NCBI RefSeq assembly: GCF_042477335.2
Contig: NC_091255.1
Location: 17,958,501-18,022,500, forward strand
DNA from: Ovis canadensis
Taxonomy: Eukaryota; Chordata; Mammalia; Artiodactyla; Bovidae
DNA: 64,000 nucleotides
Direction of reading: 5' to 3'
The number at the start of each line of letters is the position of its first letter. The stretch's first letter is position 1. Below the pieces are notes generated by a model. It did no database searches and was not told the origin of the DNA. It saw only the letters and a list, made by a program, of their open reading frames with translations. A program made the position numbers and the translations under genes. Below, piece by piece: positions 11,469-22,235 of the stretch.

Positions 11469-11599
11469 CCAAACTGATCATCATAAAGAAAAGAATTTAA
11501 AAACCCACTTCACAAACATTTAAAACAGAAATCAACAAACCTAGTTTTATTGTACAAAAGTGACAGTATGCTACTTTTGGCAAGTCAATTATAAACAAA

Positions 11600-11813
11600 A
11601 CCACTCAGACAGTGTCCTCCCCCTCCTACTCTCCCAAAGGAAGAGAAGAACGATCATCAATGGCCAATGGCAGCTGCAGAAGCAACACCAAGGACCAGCT
11701 TCACGCTCAGGAGAGAACACTGCATCTCCTCCTCGTGGTTTCGGGTGCTCTACACGATCAGAGAAACTTCTCTAGTAACAAACTATAGAAATGATCCCTG
11801 AAAGTATAGTCTT
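11600..11813 (-). ncRNA. SNORD3: U3 snoRNA gene, copy 3 (U3-3)
   Basis: A 214 nt minus-strand U3 box C/D snoRNA. The 5' AAGACTATACTTTCAGGGAT block, GAGCGTGAAG (box B), the TGATGATCGTTCTTCTC box C region and terminal GTCTGAGTGGT (box D) are all present. It differs from U3-1/U3-2 at many positions in the variable stem-loops and matches U3-4 closely. A PSE lies 42-60 bp upstream. I see only a weak 3' box candidate downstream. Its role would be the same as U3-1: 5' ETS and 18S pre-rRNA processing in the nucleolus. It lies just beyond the inverted end of a BovB copy. Confidence 0.94.
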
Positions 11814-11854
11814 ATCCTCCACCCCCTGCCGCTGCCAGGCCTGTGCTAGCTGTG

Positions 11855-11873
11855 CACTTTTCACTGAGGGCAA
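11855..11873 (-). promoter_or_regulatory. PSE of U3-3
   Basis: Minus strand TTGCCCTCAGTGAAAAGTG, 42-60 bp upstream of the RNA. It fits the vertebrate PSE consensus (ACC-T-A-T--AAAGNG) with one base less in the centre. Confidence 0.75.
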
Positions 11874-12023
11874 CCGTTTCCCCACCACTTTGCCATTTTT
11901 TCTTCTACTGGGAAAAAAAACAGGAAGACCTCTTGCAATAAGCTTTCAAATGTTGTCACTTATCAACTCATTTGAACATTTTCACTGAAAATGTAATTTA
12001 ACTGTTTTTAAAAATCAAACTTA

Positions 12024-12053
12024 ATTTACATAATACAGAGTGACAGCCAATCA
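12024..12053 (-). promoter_or_regulatory. distal element of U3-3
   Basis: Octamer-like ATTTACAT at 12024-12031 and CCAATCA at 12047-12053, about 211-240 bp upstream of the RNA. The order and spacing mirror U3-1. Confidence 0.5.
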
Positions 12054-12068
12054 CAACCCCAGTCTTTA
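12053..12068. other. empty site orthologous to the 5' ETS insertion
   Basis: ACAACCCCAGTCTTTA occurs once here. In the paralogous block beside U3-4 the same 16 bp occurs twice, at 14411-14426 and 15439-15454, flanking the inserted DNA. Confidence 0.92.
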
Positions 12069-12985
12069 AAGCCCAGGAGGCATTTGCTGCACAAAATCAC
12101 TAAAGGTGCCCCGCCCCTGAAAGGAAAGGGCGGGTCTCTGCCTTTGCTCTTGAGAACCTAGCTGATTCCACTGATTACTTAATCTTAGCGGCTGCATTCA
12201 AGGCTGTGGAAGAAGTTAGAGTTTCAAACTCTCATAAGAGGTGACCATGACTAAAGCAGAGATGGGGGCTGGGTGGGTGAGAATCAGAGCTGGAAAACAG
12301 AACCTTTGGGGTTTTGCCATAGGATTGCACTACCTGTACACACTTTCTAAATTTTTAAAATAAAGCTGACTGCTGCCTTTGACATCATTTCTTCTCCCAA
12401 AAAATGCCTGAGTGCCAACTATGACAATACTAGCTACTATTTATTGTGAGTTTGCCAGCCTCCATTCATCATTTTAACTGCTTTAACTATGAGACCAATA
12501 CAAGTACAATCATCCCATTTTTAGGGATGGGGGAACTAAGGCACAGAAAGGCCTGAGGTCTGTCAATAGCAGAGCTGGTAGGTGTCACCTTAACCACCAT
12601 CCCGGTTTGGCTTTCTAGGTGCTAAAGATTACTCTAGGTACTGGGCAAACAGAGGTCCCTACTCTCACAAAAAGCTTACACCCTGGTAGGGGAGAGAGGT
12701 GACAACAATTACCCAGAGGATGAGATGATAAGGCATGCAGAGGTTGATGAGTTCAGAGAGGGATTTGATGGCCACTTCAGATTTGGGTGCTCAGGGAAGG
12801 CCTCTTTTTGGAGGCTGCATTTAAGTGGGGAAAACAATGAATACAATGACCCAAAGAAAGGAACAAGGTTGTGTGTGCCAGCAACTGGAAGACAGCTAGA
12901 GAACACAGGGTAGGAGGAAGAGCAGGCAGGCCGATGTCTGAGGATTTTCTGGGCAAGTCCAACTCCCGGGGAGTCTGGATTTTGA

Positions 12986-13630
12986 GTGTGGGGGATGCCA
13001 TTGAAAGGCTGGAAGCTGTGAAGACCAGTTCCGAGGCCACTGCAAGCAAGGTGTCTGAAGGAGAGATCATGGTAGCTTGCAAGGAAGAAGGAGAAACCGG
13101 GGCTGCTCTGGAAATTCAGTTGGTAGGATGGGACTCACTGGTGGGCTTGCTGCAGGAGGAGGGGTGGGGTGTCAGGGAAAGAGATTTCAAAGATTGACAT
13201 GTTGGTTTGCACCTGAACAATTCAGTGGGTGGTGCTGCTACAGTAAAGACTGGAGAAAGAGGGATTTCTCATTTAAAGGAGGGGCATTCTCACAAAGGGG
13301 GAAAGGAGTGCTCACCTACTGTCCTTGCTTTATCTAATTTCACCCTTAATGACAGCTCTGTGTGTTGATGCTATTTGTATTACATTTACATAGAGAGACA
13401 GGTTGGGGTCAAGGAACTTCCCAGGAACCCACAACTAGTAAATAACAGACCAAGGCATATTCCAGAGCATAAACGGCTCCTCTCACCGCTCCCAATATTT
13501 AAAGAGGACAGAGAACTAATTTAGGCCTACAATGAAAGCTTGGCCACTATAGATCCATAAAGAGAAACTCATGGAACAACTACATAGATTTAATAGCAAT
13601 GAGAGTAAAAGAGGTTTAACACTGACTAAT
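12986..13630. other. unassigned DNA
   Basis: Mixed-composition sequence with no recognised gene, exon or repeat. A short region near 13385-13480 resembles old MIR-type text ('caaggaacttcccaggaacccacaactagtaa') but too weakly to assign. Confidence 0.4.
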
Positions 13631-13634
13631 AATG

Positions 13635-13815
13635 GCGATAGTGGTAAAGACCAAAAAGAGACGCGGGTTCAATCCCTGGCTGGAGAAAAATACCCTGGAA
13701 AAGAAGATGGCAACCCATTTCAGTGTATTTGCCTAGGGAATCCATGATAGAGAAACCTGTCACGTAACACACAGTTCACACGACACACAGACAAATATGG
13801 AATGACTCAACACAC
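13635..13815 (+). mobile_element. diverged Bov-tA-type SINE
   Basis: 'cgggttcaatccctggctgg' head and 'gcaacccatttcagtgtatttgcc' type core in decayed form, followed by CA/ACAC-rich tail. Confidence 0.7.
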
Positions 13816-13957
13816 ACAAAGCTATAAAAGGTAAACCCTCCAGTGCTGTGACAAAGGCCACTGGCATGGTATTTAAAACATAAACAAAATGACTGAACAG
13901 AACAACAAAAACTATAAATGACTAACTTCCCTTAGGAAAACATCAATTGTAAGTGAA

Positions 13958-14171
13958 ACCACTCAGATGGTGTCCTCCCCCTCTTACTCTCCCAAAGGAA
14001 GAGAAGAACGATCATCAATGGTCAATGGCAGCTGCAGAAGCAACACCAAGGACCGGCTTCACGCTCAGGAGAGAACACTGCATCTCCTCCTCGTGGTTTC
14101 GGGTGCTCTACACGATCAGAGAAACTTCTCTAGTAACAAACTATAGAAATGATCCCTGAAAGTATAGTCTT
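13958..14171 (-). ncRNA. SNORD3: U3 snoRNA gene, copy 4 (U3-4)
   Basis: A 214 nt minus-strand U3 copy, nearly identical to U3-3. The 5' block, box B, box C and the core CTGA of box D are intact. The base before TCTGAG at box D is changed (ATCTGAG instead of GTCTGAG), and CTGA itself is preserved. A PSE lies 42-60 bp upstream. Just beyond its distal element is the 5' ETS retrocopy, so the promoter-proximal 240 bp is undisturbed. The 3' flank is unrelated to that of U3-3. Likely functional or recently so. Confidence 0.93.
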
Positions 14172-14212
14172 ATCCTCCACCCCCTGCCGCTGCCAGGCCT
14201 GTGCTAGCTGTG

Positions 14213-14231
14213 AACTTTTCACTGAGGGCAA
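14213..14231 (-). promoter_or_regulatory. PSE of U3-4
   Basis: Minus strand TTGCCCTCAGTGAAAAGTT, 42-60 bp upstream of the RNA. One base differs from the U3-3 PSE at its 3' end. Confidence 0.72.
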
Positions 14232-14381
14232 CCATGTCCCCACCATTTTGCCATTTTTTCCTTCTACTGGGAAAAAAACAGGAAGAGCTCTTGCAATAAG
14301 CTTTCAAATGTTGTCACTTATTAATTCATTTGAACATTTTCACTGAAAATGTAATTTAACTGTTTTTAAAAATCAAACTTA

Positions 14382-14411
14382 ATTTACATAATACAGAGTG
14401 ACAGCCAATCA
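14382..14411 (-). promoter_or_regulatory. distal element of U3-4
   Basis: ATTTACAT (14382-14389) and CCAATCA (14405-14411) are kept. The last base of CCAATCA is the first base of the target-site duplication, so the retrocopy landed directly upstream of this element. Confidence 0.5.
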
Positions 14412-14426
14412 CAACCCCAGTCTTTA
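14411..14426. repeat. target-site duplication, left copy
   Basis: ACAACCCCAGTCTTTA, repeated exactly at 15439-15454 and present once at the empty paralogous site 12053-12068. Confidence 0.95.
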
Positions 14427-15438
14427 TTTTTTTTTTTAATTTTTTATTTTTTTTTTTAAAAGAATAAGAAAAAAAAGGCAACGAGCGGCACACGGCCCCA
14501 CCGCGGGGCCGGCGCACCCAACTCCCTCCCCTCCCACGGAGGGCGGGGGAGTTCTGCTCTGCCCACGTGCTCTGGCAGTCGCCACGGTGGCCACTGCGCA
14601 CTCGGGAGGGGCAGCGGCTGGGGGCTCCGGTACCCCAAGGCTCCCTCTCGGATCGCTAGAGAAGGCGTTCTCACCGAGGGCGCGCCGTCCCTCCCCCGGA
14701 CCGTCTCACCTTCGGGCCCGCGGAGGCGCTCCTCCAGCCACCAGGCCTCAGCTGGGCGGGAGGGGTCTGCGGTACAGGGAAGCGGACCGCCACACAGGAG
14801 CGTGTGCGCGGTCAGGGCCAGAGCAGAGCCCGCGCGTCCCGCCCCCCAGCAAGGCCTCATCCACCAAGGCCTCCACGACGAGGGGAACAGGCACGCCTCT
14901 CCCTACCGCCTCGACCCCCCCCAAAAAAGAGAGCCACTCTCTGGACACCCACGCCACCGTGGCGGGGACCCGAGGGGGACACCGGGTTGAGGGAAACGAC
15001 ACCACCGCTCGGCCTCAGGCACCTGAGGGACGACCTGGAGCGCTCCAGGGGCACCGCCGAGGGTCACACGAGGCACGCTCACACACCCGCGTGGGGCGCG
15101 CAGCGCGGCGGCGGCGGCACAGCCCTCCCCGCCACAGGGAGGGCCGCTCGCCGGGCACACGCCGAGCAGGCGAAGCGGGAGCAATCTGCTGTGTCAGAAG
15201 ACCCACGGCGCCCACTGACGCCCCGAGGCAAGGGACAGCAGGAGACCGAAGATCAGGGCCAGAGGCCACACACCCAACCCCTGCCTTCCTCACCCTCCCT
15301 GATGGGCAGCGGGGGGGAAGACAAGCGAGGGGCCCCGCGGACAGACCGAGAAGAGCGGACACGCTCACTGGGAACGCCCGTCCCTCGTCTGGCACGGCTT
15401 AGGCTCGGCCCGGGAGAACACGACCACACCACATCGAT
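14427..15438 (-). pseudogene. retrocopy of a 45S pre-rRNA 5' ETS fragment
   Basis: The insert is very GC-rich, reads 5' to 3' on the minus strand, and ends in an A-rich tail (14427-14457). Its 5' end, ATCGATGTGGTG at 15438, and internal blocks match mammalian 5' ETS as I remember it: 'cctggagcgctccagg', 'cgtccctcaggtgcctgagg', 'gccttctctagcgatc', 'ccttggggtaccgg'. The start coincides with the conserved first cleavage region (A'/01). The end ('gccgctcgttgcc' near 14480) lies where the human A0 cleavage region would be. This suggests an excised, polyadenylated spacer fragment was reverse-transcribed and inserted. Flanking 16 bp repeats and an empty paralogous site prove insertion. Long open frames on both strands are products of composition, not genes. 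Confidence 0.88.
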
Positions 15439-15454
15439 ACAACCCCAGTCTTTA
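15439..15454. repeat. target-site duplication, right copy
   Basis: Exact second copy of ACAACCCCAGTCTTTA. The U3 paralogous block resumes immediately (aagcccaggaggcatttgct). Confidence 0.95.
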
Positions 15455-15737
15455 AAGCCCAGGAGGCATTTGCTGCACAGAATGACTAACGCCGCCCCGC
15501 CCCTGAAAGCGGTAAAGGAAAGGGCGGGTCTCTGCCTTTGCTCCTGGGAACCTAGCTGATTCCACTGATTACTCAACCTTAGCGGCTGCATTCAAGCCAG
15601 AGCTGGAAAACAGAACCTTTGGGGGTTTTGCCCTTAGACTCCATTATCAGTTCACAGTTTATCAGTTTTTAAAACAAAGCTAGTTGTTGCATTGACATCC
15701 TTCTTCCCTCCCAAATAATTAGTGCTAACTATGAACT

Positions 15738-16115
15738 GTTGTTATCGTTCAGTCGTTAAGTCATGTCTGACACTTTGCGACCCCATGGACTGCAGCACCT
15801 CGGGCTTCCCTGTCCTTCACTTTCTCTCTGAGCTTGCTCAAACTCCTGTCCATTGAGTCGGTGATGCCATCCAACCATCTCATCCTCCGTCACCCCCTTC
15901 TCCTTCTGCCTTCAATCTTTCCCAGCATCAGGGTCTTTCCAATGAGTTGGCTCTTCACACCAGGTGGCCAAAGTATTCGAGCTTCAGCTTTAGCATCAGT
16001 CCTTCCAATGAATATTCAGGGATGATGTCCTTTAGGATTGACTGGTTTTGTCTCTTTGCAGTTTAAGGGACTCTCAAGAGTCTTCTCCAGCATCCCAGTT
16101 AGAAAGAGTGAGACT
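15738..16115 (-). mobile_element. BovB 3' end fragment
   Basis: Reverse-oriented BovB 3' terminus ('gtcatgtctgacactttgcg ... gaatattcagg'), 5'-truncated. It is inserted in the U3-4 upstream block and absent from the U3-3 block. Confidence 0.9.
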
Positions 16116-16164
16116 ATAAAAACGCTACCTAGTATTTGCACCAGCTTGCCAGCCACCAGTCATC

Positions 16165-16660
16165 ATTTTAAGTGATTATACAAAATATCATCCCATTTTT
16201 ACAGACAGGGGGACTGAGGCACAGAAAGATTAGGTAACTTGTTGAGGTCCGTTAATAGCAGAGCTGATAGGTTTCACCCAGCTTTGTTTTCTATGTGCTA
16301 CAGATTACTCTAGGTACTGGGCAAACAGAGGTCCCTACTCTCACAGAAAGCTTACACTCTGGTAGCGGAGAGAGATGAAAACAATTACCTGAGAGGATGA
16401 GATGATGAGGCATGCAGAGGATAAGAGTTCAAACAGAGAGGGATTTTGACGGCCACTTCAGACTTAGGTGCTCAGGAAAGGCCTCTTTTTGGAGGCTGCA
16501 TTTAAGTGGAGAAAACAATGAATACAATGACCCAAAGAAAAGAACAAGGTTGTGTGTTCCAGCAACAGGAAGACAGCTAGAGAACACAGGGTAGGAGCAA
16601 GAGGGGAGGGCAGGCAGGCCAACATCTGAGGATTTTCTAGGTAAGGCCAAGGCCTGTGGA
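16165..16660. mobile_element. MIR-like and L2-like remnants (paralogue of 12480-12985)
   Basis: 'gactgaggcacagaaagatt ... gcagagctgatagg' is a reverse MIR-type motif. From 16270 the 'ggtccctactctcacagaaagc' text is L2-like. Both are shared with the U3-3 block, so they predate the duplication. Confidence 0.6.
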
Positions 16661-17477
16661 GTCTGCTTCTTCAGGGTCTGCTGTGGGAGTTCTAACTCCT
16701 TTGCCATTCATTTGCTGAAGGTCAGAAATGTCTCCTAAACCTGCCCCAACTGCACTCTGTCATCACTGCCCACCCCATTGCTCTACCTAATTCCTCCTCC
16801 ATTCCCCCTATTAACACAAGGAATCATTATCCACACATTTGATCCAGTCAGAAGACCCGACAGTTATCCTTGACAGCTCCCCTCACTCATGTCTTCAGTG
16901 ATCCTGATGAAATAAAATTTATGTTTTATATGTCAAAGCAGAACATGAAAAAATTAAACCTAAAATTCTGTGTGTGTGTTTGGGCTTCCTCCATCAAATG
17001 CAGTGTGGATCATTGCACATTACTCAGAGTCCCTCAAAGACGGGAGTGCTGGTCAACCATAAATTTTTTTCTCTTTCTTTTGACACTAGCAATGGGGTTT
17101 CTTAAAGGAATATCATTCTTTCTCACCTCTGTAGGAGGGCATGGTGACTTGCTGCATACTTCGTACAACTTCACTGGGACTACCTGGTTCCTTGGTGAAC
17201 TTTATGTAAAATATCAGTATGTCATTTTGATGTACAATTCTTTGGAAAATGTGTATGACAGTCTTCAACTTCTAACAGCTTTCTGAGAGTCTAATCCTCA
17301 GATTAGCTCAAATAAAACTCCCATTTTTTTCCGCTTCTTCTTGTTAGTTGAATTTTGTCAACAAATCAACCCCAATTCCCGTCAACTTTACCACTTACGT
17401 ATCTCACAGATCTCTTTATCATCACTTCACCTTCTCCCAGGCAGATGAATGTAGCAGGTGCCTAACTGGCCCTCACT
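16661..17477. other. unassigned DNA
   Basis: No recognisable gene or repeat. One 139-residue open frame (16870-17286, plus) has no motif I recognise and no promoter or splice evidence. Confidence 0.4.
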
Positions 17478-17960
17478 GCTGTTGTTTAGGCACTAAGTCA
17501 TGTCTTACTCTGACTCCATGGACTGTAGCCTGCCAGGTTCCTCTGTGCAAACTCACCCCTCCCGAAAAGCCACAGAGCTTTTAGAGTGACCCTAAAATGC
17601 ACAGCAGATGCAGTCACTCTCCTTCAATGGCTGCCCTTAGCTTTCTGTCCACCATGCTTTGGCCAAAATCTGCCTTCTTTCATTCCTCCTCTGGACTAAA
17701 GTCCTATAAATCCTAAGCCCCTCCTTAGACTGAGATACAGAGAAAGAAATCACTATAGAGGACAGGAAGTGATGTCTGCCTACATGTTTCAGAAGATTGA
17801 CTTGACTGACAGGAGAGTACAGGATTATACAGTCCAAAACACTAATGTGGGTAGCCTATCCCTTCTCCAGCAGATCTTCTCAACCCAGGAATCGGGAATC
17901 GAACTGATATCTTCTGCATTGCAGGCAGATTCTTTACCAACTGAGCTGTGAGGGAAGCCC
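17478..17960 (-). mobile_element. two reverse Bov-tA SINE fragments
   Basis: 17478-17545 carries the 3' part ('aagtcatgtcttactctgac ... tgcctgccaggttcctctg'). 17830-17960 carries the head part ('gggaatcgaactgatatctt ... ctttaccaactgagctgtga'). About 285 bp of unassigned DNA separates them. Confidence 0.7.
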
Positions 17961-18075
17961 TTAATACCCTTGGGCCACCCCTAATGTGTGAAGGAGCTCA
18001 TGACCTGTAAATCCAATCAGAAAACAAAAACTCAAAACTGCATCACAGAAACTCCCCTCTCATTTCATTGGAAAA

Positions 18076-18273
18076 ATCACAGACAGTGTTCCCTGCCTCT
18101 TACTCCTTCAGGGGAAAAGAAGAGTCATCAAAGGCAAAAAGGTAGTTACAAATGCAACATGAAAAGCTGACTTCACATTCTGGAAAAAAACCTGCCTCCT
18201 TGTGGCCTTTGACGACTCCACACAGAAACTTTCCAGTAACAACCTAGAGAAATCTCTTAAAACACAATTGCTT
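18076..18273 (-). pseudogene. decayed U3 snoRNA copy (U3-5)
   Basis: About 200 nt aligns in order with U3-3/U3-4 over the whole RNA: the box D side ('cacagacagtgttccc'), box C region ('gagtcatcaaagg'), box B ('gacttcacattctgg'), 'cctccttgtggcctttga', and 'agaaactttccagtaacaa'. The 5' terminal block needed for 18S pairing is degraded, box B is altered and several indels are present. I see no convincing PSE at the usual distance. It is a dead U3 copy in the same orientation as the intact genes. Confidence 0.8.
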
Positions 18274-18305
18274 TAACCCCAGAACCTCTGCTGGGGTCAT
18301 GGCAG

Positions 18306-18605
18306 TCAGTTCAGTTGCTCAGTCGTGTCTGGTTGTCGGTGACCCCAGGCACTGCAGCACGCCAGGCCTCCCTGTCCATCAACAACTCCCCGAGTTTACT
18401 CAAACTCACATCCATTGAGTCGGTGATGCCATCCAACCATCTCATTCTCTGTCGTCCTCTTCTACTCCCGCCTTCAATCTTTTCCAGCAGCAGGGTCTTT
18501 TTCAATGAGTCAGTTCTCACCAAGTGGCCAGAGTACTGGAATTTCAGTTTGAGCATCAGCATCAGTCCTGCTAATGAATATTCAGGACTTATTTCCTTTA
18601 GGGGT
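18306..18605 (-). mobile_element. BovB 3' end fragment
   Basis: 'cagttgctcagtcgtgtctg' to 'gaatattcaggacttatttc', reverse orientation, 5'-truncated. Confidence 0.9.
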
Positions 18606-18679
18606 CACAGCAGCTGCACACTTTGTACAGATAGTAACATTTCTCATATAAAGGCAGATTCTTTTTTTCGGAGGGGTGC

Positions 18680-18893
18680 ACACTGTGTGGCTTTCCCTCA
18701 TGCCTCAGACAATAAAAAAATATACCTGCAACATGGGAGACGTGGGCTCAATCCTTGGCTTGGAAAGATCCCCTGGAAAAGAGCAACAGCTACCTACTCC
18801 GGTACTCTTGCCTGGAGAATCCCTATGGATAGAGACTAGCACACTACATGCAGCCCATGAGGTAGCAAAGAATTGGACGAGACTAAATAAAAC
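18680..18893 (+). mobile_element. Bov-tA-type SINE
   Basis: 'gggagacgtgggctcaatcc' head and 'ccggtactcttgcctggaga' core. It lies between two oppositely oriented BovB fragments. Confidence 0.85.
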
Positions 18894-19165
18894 CTATGGT
18901 TTTTCCAGTAGTCACATATGATTGGATGTGAGAGTTGGACTATAAAGAAAGCTAAGCACCGAAGAACTGTGGCTTTTGAACTGTGTTGTTGGAGGAGACT
19001 GTTGAGAGTCCCTTGGACTGCAAGAAGATCCAACCAATCCATGCTAAAGCAGATCAGTCCTGAATATTCATTGGAAGGAATGATGCTGAAACTGAAACTC
19101 CAATAGTTTGGTCAGCTATATAAAAAACTGACTCTTAGGAAACACGGTGATGCTGAGAAAGCTTA
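18894..19165 (+). mobile_element. BovB internal fragment
   Basis: 'gtttttccagtagtcacata' to 'gctgagaaagcttac' covers the C-terminal part of BovB (ESWTIKKAK type motif) but not the 3' terminus. Confidence 0.85.
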
Positions 19166-19240
19166 CTTCCTGAAACCAGAATTGAGGCCTAAACCTCAAT
19201 GGTATATACTCCAGCTCAGTCGCTCAGGCTTGTCTGACTC

Positions 19241-22222
19241 CAGTTCAGTTCAGTCGCTCAGTCGTGTCCGACTTGTTGCGACCCCATGAATCGCAGCACG
19301 CAGGGCCTCCCTGTCCATCACCAACTCCCAGAGTTCACTCAGACTCACGTCCATCGAGTCCGTGATGCCATCCAGCCATCTCATCCTCGGTCGTCCCCTT
19401 CTCCTCCTGCCCCCAATCCCTCCCAGCATCAGAGTCTTTTCCAATGAGTCAACTCTTCACATGAGGTGGCCAAAGTACTGGAGTTTCAGCTTTAGCATCA
19501 TTCTTTCCAAAGAAATCCCAGGGCTGATCTCCTTCAGAATGGACTGGTTGGATCTCCTTGCAGTCCAAGGGACTCTCAAGAGTCTTCTCCAACACCACAG
19601 TTCAAAAGCATCAATTCTTTGGCGCTCTGTCTTCTTCACAGTCCAACTCTCACATCCATACATGACCACAGGAAAAACCATAGCCTTGACTAGACGGACC
19701 TTAGTCGGCAAAGTAATGTCTCTGCTTTTGAATATACTATCTAGGTTGGTCATAACTTTTCTTCCAAAGAGTAAGCGTCTTTTAATTTCACGGCTGCAGT
19801 CACCATCTGCAGTGATTTTGCAGCCCAAAAAATTAAAGTCTGACACTGTTTCTACTGTTTCTCCATCTATTTCCCATGAAGTGATGGGACCGGATGCTAT
19901 GATCTTCGTTTTCTGAATGTTGAGCTTTAAGCCAACTTTTTCGCTCTCCTCTTTCACTTTCATCAAGAGGCTTTTTAGCTCCTCTTCACTTTCTGCCATA
20001 AGGGTGGTGTCATCTGCATATCTGAGGTGATTGATATTTCTCCCAGCAATCTTGATTCCAGCTTGTGTTTCTTCCAGTCCAGCGTTTCTCATGATGTTCT
20101 CTGCATATAAGTTAAATAAGCAGGGTGACAATATACAGCCTTGACGTACTCCTTATCCTGTTTGGAACCAGTCTGTTGTTCTATGTCCAGTTCTAACTGT
20201 TGCTTCCTGACCTGCATACAGATTTCTCAAGAGGCAGGTTAGGTGGTCTGGTAGTCCCATCTCTTGAAGAATTTTCCACAGTTTATTGTGATCTACAGAG
20301 TCAAAGGCTTTGGCACAGTCAATAAAGCAGAAATAGATGTTTTTCTGGAACTCTCTTGCTTTTTCAGTGATCCATTGGATATTGGCAATTTGATCTCTGG
20401 TTCCTCTGCCTTTTCTAAAACCAGCTTGAACATCTGGAAGTTCATGGTTCACGTATTGCTGAAGCCTGGCTTGGAGAATTTTGAGCATTAGTTTACTAGC
20501 ATGTGAGATGAGTGCAATTGTGCGGTAGTTTGAGCATTCTTTTGCATTGCCTTTCTTTGGGATTGGAATGAAAACTGACCTTTTCCAGTCCTGTGGCCAC
20601 TGCTGAGTTTTCAAAACTTGCTGGCATATTGAGTACAGCCCTTTCACAGCATCATCTTTCAGGATTTACAATACCTCAACTGGAATTCCATCACCTCCAC
20701 TAGCTTTGTTCGTAGTGATGCTTTCTGAGGCCCACTTGACTTCACTTTCCAACATGTCTGGGTCTAGATTAGTGATCACATCATCATGATTATCTGTGTC
20801 ATGAAGATCTTTTTTGTACAGTTCTTCCGTGTATTCTTGCCACCTCTTCTTAATATCTTTTGCTTCTGTTAGGTCCATACCATCTCTCTGTCCTTTATCG
20901 AGCCCATCTTTGCATGAAACGTTCCCTTGGTATCTCTAATTTTCTTGAAGAGATCTCTAGTCTATCTCATTCTGTTGTTTTCCTCTAATTCTTTGCATTG
21001 ATCACTGAAGAAGGCTTTCTTATCTCTTCTTGCTATTCTCTGGAACTCTGCATTCAGATGCTTATATCTTTCCTTTTCTCCTTTGCTTTTTGCTTCTCTT
21101 CTTTTCACAGCTATTTCTAAGGCCTCCCCAGACAGCCATTTTGCTTTTTTGCATTTCTTTTCCATGGGGATGGTCTTGATCCCTGTCTCCTGTACAATAC
21201 CACGAACCTCACTCCATAGTTCATCAGGCACTCTATCTATCAGATCTAGGCCCTTAAATCTATTTTTCACTTCCACTCTATAATCATAAGGGATTTGATT
21301 TAGGTCATACCTGAATGGTCTGGCGGTTTTCCACCCTCTTCAATTTGAGTCTGAATTTGGTAATAAGGAGTTCATGATCTGAGCCACAGTCAGCTCCTGG
21401 TCTTGTTTTTGCTGACTGTATAGAGCTTCTCCATCTTTGGCTGCAAAGAATATAATCAATCTGATTTCGGTGTTGAGCATCTGGTGATGTCCATGTGTAG
21501 AGTCTTCTCTTGTGTTGTTGGAAGAGGGTGTTTGCTATGACCAGTGCTTTTTCTTGGCAAAACTCTATTAGTCTTTGCCCTGCTTCATTCTGCATTCCAA
21601 GGCCAAATTTGCCTGTTACTCTAGGTGTTTCTTGACTTCCTACTTTTGCATTCCAGTCCCCTATAATGAAAAGGACATCTTTTTTGGGTGTTAGTTCTAA
21701 AAGGTCTTGCAGGTCTTCATAAAACCGTTCAAGTTCAGTTTCTTCAGCTTTACTGGTTGGGGCACAGACTTGGATAACTGTGATACTGAATGGTTTGCCT
21801 TGGAGACAAACAGAGAGCGTTCTGTCGTTTTTGAGATTGCATCCAAGTACTGCAGTTCGGACTTTTGTTGACCATGATGGCTACTCCATTTCTTCTGAGG
21901 GATTCCTGCCCGCAGTAGTAGATATAATGGTCATCTGAGTTAAATTCACCCATTCCAGTGCGTTTTAGTTCGCTGATTCCTAGAATGTCAACGTTCACCC
22001 TTGCCATCTCTTGTTTGACCACTTCCAATTTGCCTTGATTCATGGACCTGACATTTCAGGTTCCTATGCAATATTGCTCTTTACAGCATCGGATCTTGCT
22101 TCTATCACCAGGCACATCCACAACTGGGTATTGTTTTTGCTTTGGCTCCATCCCTTCATTCTTTCTGGAGTTATTTCTTCACTGATCTCCAGTAGCATAT
22201 TGGGCACCTAATGACCCGGGGA
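19241..22222 (-). mobile_element. nearly full-length BovB (RTE) LINE, inactive
   Basis: Minus strand, about 3.0 kb of the roughly 3.2 kb element. From 5' to 3' it shows the endonuclease region (DILGISELKRTGMGEFNSDD near 21950; RRNGVAIMVNKS near 21870), EN C-terminal text (IDYILCSQRWRSS near 21440), the linker (DLTEAKD, SGGDGIPVE), RT finger and palm (DVQAGFRKGRGTRDQIANIQ near 20400; DCAKAFDSVDHNKLWKIL near 20310; LRYADDTTL near 20010) and the C-terminal region ending in the BovB tail. The frame is broken into at least six pieces by stops or frameshifts. It is one of the younger copies here by frame preservation, yet it cannot encode a complete protein. Confidence 0.94.
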
Positions 22223-22235
22223 GTCATTACGTGAA

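Larger units (their letters stand above)
11600..12985. repeat. U3-3 paralogous block (matches 13958-16660)
   Basis: The homology starts at the RNA 3' end and runs upstream. It is high (mid-90s percent by eye) up to about 12070, and lower from about 12240 to 12985. The far part holds an ancient MIR-like remnant (12480-12600: 'ggcacagaaag ... cagagctggtagg', reverse orientation) and an L2-like remnant (about 12610-12910). No coding exon is recognised; open frames here are unsupported. Confidence 0.85.

Noticed and set aside
14587-15559. Overlapping long open frames (251 and 271 codons) in GC-rich DNA
   Set aside because: They lie within the 5' ETS retrocopy; high GC depletes stop codons, several frames are open on both strands, and no protein motif is seen.
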